In this document: piece after piece, positions 17,258 to 23,696 of the stretch
How positions within the stretch are numbered: position 1 is the stretch's first letter
How the letters are laid out: every line of letters starts with the position of its first letter
NCBI GenBank assembly: GCA_015065165.1
Contig: SVQU01000003.1
Location: 32,284 to 96,283, forward strand
DNA from: Oscillospiraceae bacterium
GTDB lineage: Bacteria > Bacillota > Clostridia > Oscillospirales > CAG-382
Length of the DNA: 64,000 bases
Direction of reading: 5' to 3'
Program-made: the position numbers and the translations under genes
The notes under the pieces: generated by a model
The model's database searches: none
What the model saw: only the letters and a program-made list of their open reading frames with translations
What the model was told of the DNA's origin: nothing

Positions 17258-17752
17258 ATGATACACATTGTTCTTTACGAACCCGAAATACCCCAAAACA
17301 CGGGGAACATTTCCCGCACCTGCGCGGTTACGGGTTGTCATTTACATTTAATCGAGCCCTTGGGGTTCGAGCTTAGCGACCGCACCATTAAGCGGGCGGG
17401 GTTGGATTATTGGCAATATTTAACGGTGAATACATATAAAAGCTGGCAGGAATTTACCGAGAAAAACAGCGGTGAGTTTTATTATTGCACCACAAAGGCG
17501 CAAAAATGCCATTCCGAGGTGGAATATCCCGCGGATAAGGATTTGTATTTTATCTTCGGAAAGGAAAGTCAAGGACTTCCCGAACCCCTTTTGGAAAGCA
17601 ATTACAACAGATGTATAAGAATCCCCATGAGAGGTTTTGTAAGGTCGCTTAACCTTTCAAACGCCGTGGCTGTGGTTTGCTACGAGGCGTTAAGGCAATT
17701 GGGATATCCCGATTTAACCGACCAAGGACATTTAACAGGCAGAGGTTATTAA
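17258..17752 (+). CDS. trmL: tRNA (cytidine(34)-2'-O)-methyltransferase, SPOUT family
   Basis: A 164-residue SPOUT (SpoU) methyltransferase that methylates the wobble-base ribose of tRNA-Leu species. Motif 1 is NTGNISRTCAVTG near residue 15. The knot motifs are IFGKESQGLP (~102-111) and the C-terminal RIPMRGFVRSLNLSNAVAVVCYE (~122-144). The length matches TrmL (about 155-165). GAGGTAATT precedes ATG 17258. The stop codon overlaps the pth start (TAATG), so the two genes are translationally coupled. Confidence 0.92.
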   Translation: MIHIVLYEPEIPQNTGNISRTCAVTGCHLHLIEPLGFELSDRTIKRAGLDYWQYLTVNTYKSWQEFTEKNSGEFYYCTTKAQKCHSEVEYPADKDLYFIFGKESQGLPEPLLESNYNRCIRIPMRGFVRSLNLSNAVAVVCYEALRQLGYPDLTDQGHLTGRGY

Positions 17753-18354
17753 TGAGTTTCAGAAGAGCATTTAACAAAAAAGACGTTTCAGAGGTAGATT
17801 GGCTTATCGTTGGCTTGGGCAACCCCGGCGTAAGCTATGAAATAACAAGACACAACGCGGGTTTTATGTGTATCGACGCTCTTGCGGAAAAATACCGCGC
17901 AAGCGTTAGCCTTAAGAAGTTTAATGCCCTTTGCGGGGAATGTGAAATTAACGGCAAAAAGTGTCTTTTGGTAAAACCCCAAACATATATGAACAACAGC
18001 GGTGCTTCGGTTGCGGTATTCGCCAAGCATTACGGCATCGAACCGAAAAACGTTTTGGTTATATCCGATGACGTTTCCTTTGACGTGGGCAAAATAAGAG
18101 TTCGCCGAAACGGCAGCTCGGGCGGACAAAACGGGCTTAACAGCATTATCGCCAAGCTTCAAAGCAAGGAATTCCCCCGTATAAAGATCGGCGTGGGCAA
18201 AAAGCCCGAGGGTTGGGATATGGCAGATTGGGTTTTAAGCAACTTTAAGCTTGACGAATTGGACAACCTTAAGCCTGTTTTGGAAAAGGCTGTTGAGGCT
18301 GTTCCCTACGTTCTCGAGGATGATATCGACACTGCGATGCAAAAATTCAATTGA
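17752..18354 (+). CDS. pth: Peptidyl-tRNA hydrolase
   Basis: A 200-residue enzyme that recycles tRNA by cleaving peptidyl-tRNA released from ribosomes. Motifs seen are VGLGNPGVSYEITRHNAGF (N-terminal, with the catalytic His in RHNAG), KPQTYMNNSGASV, DDVSFDVGKIRVR and GSSGGQNGL. The first 17 residues (MSFRRAFNKKDVSEVDW) form a small extension before the family's usual start, and no closer ATG fits. The start at 17752 shares its A with the trmL stop and has AGAGG upstream. A nitroreductase gene follows 7 nt downstream. Confidence 0.93.
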   Translation: MSFRRAFNKKDVSEVDWLIVGLGNPGVSYEITRHNAGFMCIDALAEKYRASVSLKKFNALCGECEINGKKCLLVKPQTYMNNSGASVAVFAKHYGIEPKNVLVISDDVSFDVGKIRVRRNGSSGGQNGLNSIIAKLQSKEFPRIKIGVGKKPEGWDMADWVLSNFKLDELDNLKPVLEKAVEAVPYVLEDDIDTAMQKFN

Positions 18355-18361
18355 GGTATTT

Positions 18362-18880
18362 ATGGATTTTATAACACTTGCCTCCGAAAGATATTCGGTT
18401 AGGAAATTCAAGGATAAAAGGTTAGAAAAAGAAGTTATCGAAAAGATACTTAAAGCAGGCCATATTGCCCCCACCGGTTGCAATTATCAACCCCAGCGGA
18501 TTTTGGTTTTGGAAAGCGACGAGGCTTTGGAAAAGCTTAAAGTTTGCACCAAATGCCATTTCGATGCACCAAACGCTATGCTCGTTTGCTATAATCGGGA
18601 TGAATGCTGGACGCGTAAATACGACGGCGCACAAAGCGGAAGTATTGATGCTTCAATTGTTGCAACCCATATGATGCTGGCGGCATTCGAGCTGGGTGTG
18701 GGAAGCTGTTGGGTTATGCATTTCGACCCTGCGGCTATGAAGCGCGAGTTTTCTATCCCCGATAATATCGAGCCCGTGGCTTTATTGGTAATGGGATATC
18801 CCGCCGATGATGCCAAGCCCTTGAATTTACATTCGCAATACAGAGATATCAACGAGGTTGTAAAATATAACCGTTTTTGA
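18362..18880 (+). CDS. Nitroreductase family protein
   Basis: A 172-residue FMN-binding protein of the nitroreductase fold. The N-terminal SERYSVRKFKDK supplies the phosphate-binding Arg/Ser/Arg pattern, followed by the helix VIEKILKAGHIAPTGCNYQPQ. The C-terminal part holds LGVGSCWVMHFDP and PVALLVMGYPAD, typical of the family. It reduces nitro compounds, quinones or flavins with NAD(P)H; the substrate is unknown. ATG 18362 lies 7 nt after the pth stop, with TTGAGGTATTT upstream, so it belongs to the trmL-pth transcription unit. Confidence 0.87.
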   Translation: MDFITLASERYSVRKFKDKRLEKEVIEKILKAGHIAPTGCNYQPQRILVLESDEALEKLKVCTKCHFDAPNAMLVCYNRDECWTRKYDGAQSGSIDASIVATHMMLAAFELGVGSCWVMHFDPAAMKREFSIPDNIEPVALLVMGYPADDAKPLNLHSQYRDINEVVKYNRF

Positions 18881-18904
18881 AGATTTACACCAAATATACA
18901 AAAA

Positions 18905-19267
18905 GGCTGTGGCAAAAGAACGGGTTTCCTAAGGACAGTTACCTTTAATAAAAACGGAATTTGGCACACAAATTCCCTGCTTGTAACAGTATAAGACAAA
19001 AAACTACCCGAAGAAAGAAAACAAAACTCTTTTTCGGGTAGTACTTTTTATATCGTGATATTCTGTGCTTTTCGCACAGAGTGATATTTCCCTTTCGGGA
19101 AGTGCTATTGAAATCTTACGATTTCAGTGATATTTTATTCGCCATAAACTGCCGAAGGCAATATCACTTGAACGAAGTTCAAATATCACTGCGTAGCAAT
19201 AGAGCTCGCCGTAAGGCGAATAAAACTGCCCAAGTGTCCTTTGGAACACTTGGGCAATGCCACAGCC
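18905..19267. repeat. Multi-hairpin array bounded by a perfect 10-bp inverted repeat
   Basis: GGCTGTGGCA (18905-18914) is matched by TGCCACAGCC (19258-19267). Inside, ACTACCCGAA (19003-19012) pairs with TTCGGGTAGT (19033-19042). A row of short perfect hairpins follows: TCTGTGC/GCACAGA (19062-19080), TTCCC/GGGAA (19088-19101), TGAAATC/GATTTCA (19109-19126), then TGCC/GGCA, TTGAAC/GTTCAA, TGC/GCA and TCGCC/GGCGA. The left hairpins are separated by GTGATAT (19055, 19081, 19127; GTGCTAT at 19102) and the right ones by ATATCAC (19161, 19183). TTATTCGCC (19135) and GGCGAATAA (19214) enclose the right half. CCCAAGTG/CACTTGGG closes the element. No reading frame fits. It occupies the whole gap between the nitroreductase and glycosidase genes. 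Confidence 0.85.
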
Positions 19268-19287
19268 GATTTTATTTAGTTTTATTT

Positions 19288-20712
19288 CTATTTCTTTTTA
19301 GCGCCAATGCGATATAAGGTTAAACCGCCGATTATAAGAACTATGCCGATTATAATCCAAACCATACCGCCGTTACCGCCTTCGGTTTCGTCGGAGGAAG
19401 CGGAAGCTTTGGAGGATTCTTCGGAAACTTCTTCGGAGGATTCAACAGAAGATACGGAAGAAGATTCTGCTTCGGAAGATTCTGCTTCAGAGGATTCAAC
19501 GGGTGCGCTTGATTCGGGCGCGGTGGTGGGTTCTTCATACTTTATGCTGTCCTTTTTAACAACAAGAAGCACGTCGCAAACCTGACGGGTGGAATTCATA
19601 ACGAAATCCTCGCCATCAACGTACATACTGGTAGATCCGCCGCCGTCAAGACGGATAACGTTTTTACAACCCAATTTTACCATTTCGTCGGCAACGTCCT
19701 TAAGGGTAAGACCGTATTCCTCGCTTACCCAATAAACGTAAGAGCCGTCCTCTTTAACGCCAAAAGCTGTCCAAGCGCGTGCAAGGGATGTATCGTGGAT
19801 AATGGTTGTGGAGGTATCGGTTAAATCAACGCCATCTTTAACAAGATAGTAAGCACTGCTTATTGCGGAAACTGCATTTTTCATAACCGATTCTGCCGCA
19901 GGGATGCTTTCTTTGGGGGTGATTTCGATTTTATCCCCCGCCTTCATAACAGAGGCGCGTTTGAAATATAAGCCATCGGTTTTAACGAAAAGAACAAACT
20001 GTGTTTCGTCGGTAACCTTGGTTGCGCCGTAGGTGGAATCGGTTTTGATTTCGGTTACGGTTGCTTTAAGAGTTTTGCCCACAGCCAACTGACCGCCGTC
20101 GGTGATTTCGCAAATAATTTCGATACCCGTAACGGAGGTGTCGGCAAGGTCGCCTGCATCTATATCGTAATATTGGAAATGGCCCGTGATATCTCTTTTA
20201 GACATACTTGTTGCGCCGAAAAGCTTATTTACCAAGCCGATGCCGCCATCGTAGGATTGACCGTTGAGGCTTAATCCCATAATGATTTTACTGGTAACAA
20301 CGCTTAATTTACCGTCTTTATCGAAAGCGGCAATAGATTCGCCACGTTCGTTATGGGTGAAAACAAGCTTGCCGTCGGAAATAAGAGTTCCGCAGGGGGC
20401 GCCGGAAGACATATCGAAGAAAGAGCCGTTAATTGCGCCTACAACCTCATAGCCCTTGGCTTGGGCATCGGCAACGTGGTCCTTCGCAAGGCAAACCGAA
20501 CCGCTGTTACCCGTGTATGCAAAGGGAATAAGACCGTCGGCAGGGTTAAATTCCAAAACGTTAACCTGTGCGTTAACCCCCGAAACAACGCCGTTGACCT
20601 TATAGTGGTCGCACTTCAAGCCGTTTTCCGCCACGTGAGGTTCTGCAGCAACGGTAAGACAAAGTGAACAAAGCAGGGCAAAAGCCAATGCTATTGCAAA
20701 AATGCGTTTCAT
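19288..20712 (-). CDS. Phosphodiester glycosidase (NAGPA domain) protein, secreted and C-terminally anchored
   Basis: A 474-residue protein with a cleavable signal peptide (to about residue 23). The phosphodiester glycosidase domain spans ~55-385 and contains GAINGSFFD and the family hallmark RLDGGGSTSMYVDG (~358-371). A Ser/Glu-rich spacer (~405-445) leads to a C-terminal hydrophobic helix with a basic tail (RIGAKKK), so the enzyme is anchored outside the membrane. NAGPA-type enzymes cleave sugar-phosphodiester bonds, and bacterial members act on teichoic acid or exopolysaccharide. AGGAGATTTAATT precedes ATG 20712. It is transcribed alone from the promoter at 20766-20794. Confidence 0.87.
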   Translation of the reverse strand: MKRIFAIALAFALLCSLCLTVAAEPHVAENGLKCDHYKVNGVVSGVNAQVNVLEFNPADGLIPFAYTGNSGSVCLAKDHVADAQAKGYEVVGAINGSFFDMSSGAPCGTLISDGKLVFTHNERGESIAAFDKDGKLSVVTSKIIMGLSLNGQSYDGGIGLVNKLFGATSMSKRDITGHFQYYDIDAGDLADTSVTGIEIICEITDGGQLAVGKTLKATVTEIKTDSTYGATKVTDETQFVLFVKTDGLYFKRASVMKAGDKIEITPKESIPAAESVMKNAVSAISSAYYLVKDGVDLTDTSTTIIHDTSLARAWTAFGVKEDGSYVYWVSEEYGLTLKDVADEMVKLGCKNVIRLDGGGSTSMYVDGEDFVMNSTRQVCDVLLVVKKDSIKYEEPTTAPESSAPVESSEAESSEAESSSVSSVESSEEVSEESSKASASSDETEGGNGGMVWIIIGIVLIIGGLTLYRIGAKKK

Positions 20713-20765
20713 AATTAAATCTCCTAAAAAACGAAATAGGGAGCAAACAATGCCCCAACATTTGC

Positions 20766-20794
20766 AGTATAACACAAATAAAGCCCGTTGTCAA
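20766..20794 (-). promoter_or_regulatory. Promoter of the phosphodiester glycosidase gene
   Basis: On the minus strand: TTGACA (20794-20789), a 17-bp spacer and TATACT (20771-20766), 54 nt upstream of the ATG at 20712. Confidence 0.8.
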
Positions 20795-20902
20795 CATATA
20801 ACGCCTGTAAAAAGTGCACCTTGCCCAAGTTTCTGCGTTTTTTACAATTTGGGTTTGTAAAGTTTGTATATATCGCATATTGCATTGGGGGTATATGTAT
20901 GT

Positions 20903-21252
20903 TATTATATAGACACAGAAAGGGTAAGCGTGAAACCGATGAACAAGTAGAAAGCCCGTTGAGATTGGGTGGTTCGAACTTAAATAAAAGAAAGTTAAAG
21001 GTACAGACCGATGAAATAATTAATTTTATCTCACCTATTTAAAGAAAGTAAAGGTAAGGACCGATGAGATAACAAATTTTCTTCAACCCGAAGTTTTAGA
21101 AAGTTTAAGGTAAGGACCGATGAGATAATTAATTTAAAATAACGTTTTATAGTTTAAGAAAGAGAGGTAACCATAGATGTTGGAGCCTGCAAACAATTCA
21201 ATAAAATAACCCTTGATTGGCGATAAAGAAATCAATCAAGGGTTATTTTTTG
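20903..21252 (+). ncRNA. Candidate small transcription unit without a convincing reading frame
   Basis: A possible -10 TATTAT (20903-20908) has TTGCAT 17 bp upstream (20880-20885). A strong terminator closes the unit: ATAACCCTTGATT (from 21207) pairs with AATCAAGGGTTAT (to 21247), followed by a run of T. Between them lie short tandem repeats (see the repeat entry) in three different frames. The longest frame, ending at 21042, gives a 48-residue low-complexity peptide from ATG 20899, which starts before the inferred transcript. I therefore favour a non-coding RNA or a decayed gene; expression is not proven. Confidence 0.35.
20989..21136 (+). repeat. Degenerate tandem repeat, about 55-bp period, three copies plus one weak copy
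   Basis: The core AAGGTAAGGACCGATGAGAT occurs, with small changes, near 20998-21016, 21051-21070 and 21107-21126. AAAG precedes each copy and AATTTT or AATTTA follows. A weaker copy with ACCGATGA lies at 20935-20942. Distances between GAT triplets are 72, 53 and 56 nt, so the copies are not in one frame. The core contains a mini-hairpin GGT-AAGG-ACC. Confidence 0.7.
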
Positions 21253-21275
21253 TTCAGACCTATATAAACGGATTA

Positions 21276-21465
21276 TTTACGCCCTTGAAAGATATATAAT
21301 ATATAAGCCACGTTTTCCAAAAATGGGAAACGTAATATTTTTTTCATAAGGAATTTATTTTTATTGTATTTTCAAGGGCTTTGGCGAAAAGCTCGACTGT
21401 CGTACAATCGTACGCCGACGCTCGCTTTTCACCAAAACTAATCTCGTTTATCTTGGTCTGCCTCG
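21276..21465 (-). repeat. Structured repeat element, copy A
   Basis: Read on the minus strand: GAGATTAGTTTTGG, then a long stem TTTGGTGAAAAGC/GCTTTTCGCCAAA (21436-21424 with 21392-21380, one mismatch). This encloses CGAGCGTC, a small hairpin GGCGTAC-GATT-GTACGAC and AGTCG. Next come GCCCTTGAAA (21379-21370), ATACAATAAAAATAAATTCC, a variable hairpin ACGTTTCCC/GGAAAACGT with flanking A/T runs, and TTTCAAGGGC (21290-21281), which closes a second long-range stem; GTAAATA follows. The same layout with compensating base changes is found at 44871-45066. A partial third copy of the last section lies at 21489-21549. Confidence 0.75.
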
Positions 21466-21508
21466 CGCTAAACGGACTGACACCCCTATTTACGCCCTTG
21501 AAAGAATA

Positions 21509-21549
21509 TAAAAAAGCGATTCCCAAAAGAATTGGGAACCGCATTTTTT
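21509..21549 (-). terminator. Terminator of glgB, embedded in a partial copy of the structured repeat
   Basis: On the minus strand GCGGTTCCC (21542-21534) pairs with GGGAATCGC (21524-21516), one G-U pair, followed by TTTTTTATATTC. It directly follows the glgB stop at 21556. TTCTTTCAAGGGCGTAAATA comes next, as in the repeat element. Confidence 0.8.
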
Positions 21550-21555
21550 ATGAGA

Positions 21556-23544
21556 TTATTTTTCCTTCTTCCAGACAATTGCCGTTCTGGAGGGGAGATA
21601 GCAGAAGAAGCCGATTCTTCCGTCGGGGATTGTTTGAGTTTGGTAAAGATATTCCTTATCTACCCTGCCGAAGCCGCCGAAGGCTTCATCGTCGGTGGTA
21701 AGGGTAACCTTATACACACCCTCCTCCTCAACGGGGAAGAAATAATTTTCGAAGGACTGTGTAGGATTGAAGTTAAAGGCAAAGGCGGTTTTACCGAAGG
21801 TATACATTATAACCTTGTCGCCGTTTTGAATCCATTGGCTTTTCGCCGTCTTTTGCATAATACGGTTGCTCTTTAAGGTCTTTAACATAGCCTTGTCAAA
21901 TTCCTGCAAGCCGCCGTAGCGAAGGTCATTATTATCCGCCAAGCTCCACTGTCTTCGGCAATAATGATAACTCCAACCGTTGCCCTCGCGGGGGAAATCG
22001 ATCCATTCGGGATGGCCGAACTCGTTGCCCATAAAGTTAAGATATCCCTCGCCCACCAAAGAGGCGGTAATAAGGCGAATCATTTTATGCAGGGCAACAC
22101 CTCTGTCGATAACGGGGTTTTGGGAGGATTTGTTCATACTCCAATACATATCCGCATCGCAAAGGCGGAACATAATGGTTTTATCGCCCACCAAGGCTTG
22201 GTCGTGGGATTCGCAATAACCGATAGCCTTTTCGCCCTTACGGCGGTTTGTAAGCTCGTACCACAAATGGAACATATCCCAGCTGTCATCGGTCAGTTCT
22301 TTTATAATTTTAATCCACAAATCGGGGATACCCATAGAAAGGCGGTAATCAAAGCCTATGCCCCCCTCGGGAATAGGAACGCACATACCCGGCATACCCG
22401 ACATATCCTCGGCAACAGTAATTGCCTTGGGGTTAACCGTATGTATAAGCTCGTTGGCTAACTGAAGATAGGTGATAGCCTCGGTATCGGTATTTTCGGA
22501 AAAATACATACCGTAGTTTGTAAAGGCACTGCCCAAGCCGTGGTCGTGATAAAGCATAGAGGTTACGCCGTCGAAACGGAAGCCGTCGAAGTGGTAAACC
22601 TCCATCCAATATTTAAGGTTGGAAAGAAGGAAATGCAAAACCTGATTTTTGCCGTAATTAAACAGCTTTGTATCCCAAGCCTTATGATAACCTCGCTCTC
22701 CCTGGTGGAAATATTGATATTCTGTGCCGTCGAAGTAATTAAGACCTTCGTTTGTGTTCTTCACCGCGTGGGAATGAACCACGTCCAAAAGCACGGTTAT
22801 ACCCTTTTTGTGGGCGGTGTTTATAAGCTCTTTTAAATCTTTCGGTGTGCCGTAGCGGGAGGAAACACCGAAAAAGTTTGACACCTGATAACCGAAGGAG
22901 CCGTAATAGGGGTGCTCCATAACCGCCATAATTTGAATGGTGTTATAACCCAATTCTTTAACGCGGGGCAGAATATTTTGGGTGAATTCCTTAAAAGTGC
23001 CAACCCTTCCCTCCTCCTGCGCCATACCAACGTGGCATTCGTATATAAAGGGGGTGGTTGCAGGCTTGAACTTTTCGTCGGTCCACTTAAAATTATCCCA
23101 CAACGCATCGTTAACCTCGGCGCACCAAGCATAGGTTTGGTTGTCTTGATGTACGCGGGTGGCATAGCTGGGAACACGGCGCAAAACTTCGCCGTTATGG
23201 ATAACTATCGCTTGAACCTTATCGCCGATTTTAAGGGTATCTTTGCCCTTTAGATGTATTTCGAACACACCGTTTTCAAGCTTTGTCATAGGGTAGGCAT
23301 AGATATCCCAATTTGCAAAATCGCCTGTGAAATACATTGCGTCCGCACCGGGCGCCCATTCGCGGTAAACCCAGCCGTTTTTGGTGGGACGTATGCCGTA
23401 ATAATTATGGCCGTTGGCAAAATCGGTTAAGCTACCCTCTCCCACAAGCTCATAACGCTTGGAAATATAAGAATCCAAACGGTAATCAAAGGCTTTTTTA
23501 TAGGGTTTAAGATAAGGGTCGGTTTTCAGAATTTTATAATCCAT
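21556..23544 (-). CDS. glgB: 1,4-alpha-glucan branching enzyme (GH13)
   Basis: A 662-residue branching enzyme that makes alpha-1,6 branches in glycogen. A CBM48-like N-terminal domain (NGWVYREWAPGADAMYFTGDFANW) precedes the GH13 barrel. Catalytic residues are the Asp nucleophile in DGFRFDGVTSM, Glu in VAEDMSGMP and Asp in CESHDQ. The overall pattern, including YHDHGLGSAFTNY and MGNEFGHPEW, resembles the GBE1-like subgroup (GH13_8) shared by eukaryotes and some clostridia, not the E. coli type (about 730 residues). No other glycogen gene lies nearby. It has its own promoter at 23587-23615. Confidence 0.95.
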   Translation of the reverse strand: MDYKILKTDPYLKPYKKAFDYRLDSYISKRYELVGEGSLTDFANGHNYYGIRPTKNGWVYREWAPGADAMYFTGDFANWDIYAYPMTKLENGVFEIHLKGKDTLKIGDKVQAIVIHNGEVLRRVPSYATRVHQDNQTYAWCAEVNDALWDNFKWTDEKFKPATTPFIYECHVGMAQEEGRVGTFKEFTQNILPRVKELGYNTIQIMAVMEHPYYGSFGYQVSNFFGVSSRYGTPKDLKELINTAHKKGITVLLDVVHSHAVKNTNEGLNYFDGTEYQYFHQGERGYHKAWDTKLFNYGKNQVLHFLLSNLKYWMEVYHFDGFRFDGVTSMLYHDHGLGSAFTNYGMYFSENTDTEAITYLQLANELIHTVNPKAITVAEDMSGMPGMCVPIPEGGIGFDYRLSMGIPDLWIKIIKELTDDSWDMFHLWYELTNRRKGEKAIGYCESHDQALVGDKTIMFRLCDADMYWSMNKSSQNPVIDRGVALHKMIRLITASLVGEGYLNFMGNEFGHPEWIDFPREGNGWSYHYCRRQWSLADNNDLRYGGLQEFDKAMLKTLKSNRIMQKTAKSQWIQNGDKVIMYTFGKTAFAFNFNPTQSFENYFFPVEEEGVYKVTLTTDDEAFGGFGRVDKEYLYQTQTIPDGRIGFFCYLPSRTAIVWKKEK

Positions 23545-23586
23545 AGAGACACCTCGTTTTTAAAAATCCGGAAAGCTCTTTTAATT

Positions 23587-23615
23587 ATTATAAACCTATT
23601 TTTTTCAATCGTCAA
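23587..23615 (-). promoter_or_regulatory. Promoter of glgB
   Basis: On the minus strand: TTGACG (23615-23610), a 17-bp spacer and TATAAT (23592-23587), 43 nt before the ATG at 23544. Confidence 0.8.
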
Positions 23616-23654
23616 CAGATTTTTGTCGAGATAGTTTGCACATTGCACGGAGAT

Positions 23655-23688
23655 TGAAAAAGAGGCGTTTTGAAAACACCTCTTTTGG
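23655..23688 (-). terminator. Terminator of the dockerin phosphoesterase gene
   Basis: On the minus strand AAAAGAGGTGTTTT pairs with AAACGCCTCTTTTT around a 2-3 nt loop, and the T-run continues. It lies just below the stop at 23697. Confidence 0.75.
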
Positions 23689-23696
23689 TTATAAAA

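Noticed and set aside
18905..19267. CRISPR array
   Set aside because: The repeated part (GTGATAT) is only seven bases, the intervening sequences are self-complementary hairpins of unequal length, the spacer flips to its complement halfway, and there are no cas genes.
20788..21042. An 84-codon frame over the tandem repeats
   Set aside because: It starts upstream of the only promoter-like site, has no ribosome site at its first ATG, and later repeat copies fall in other frames.
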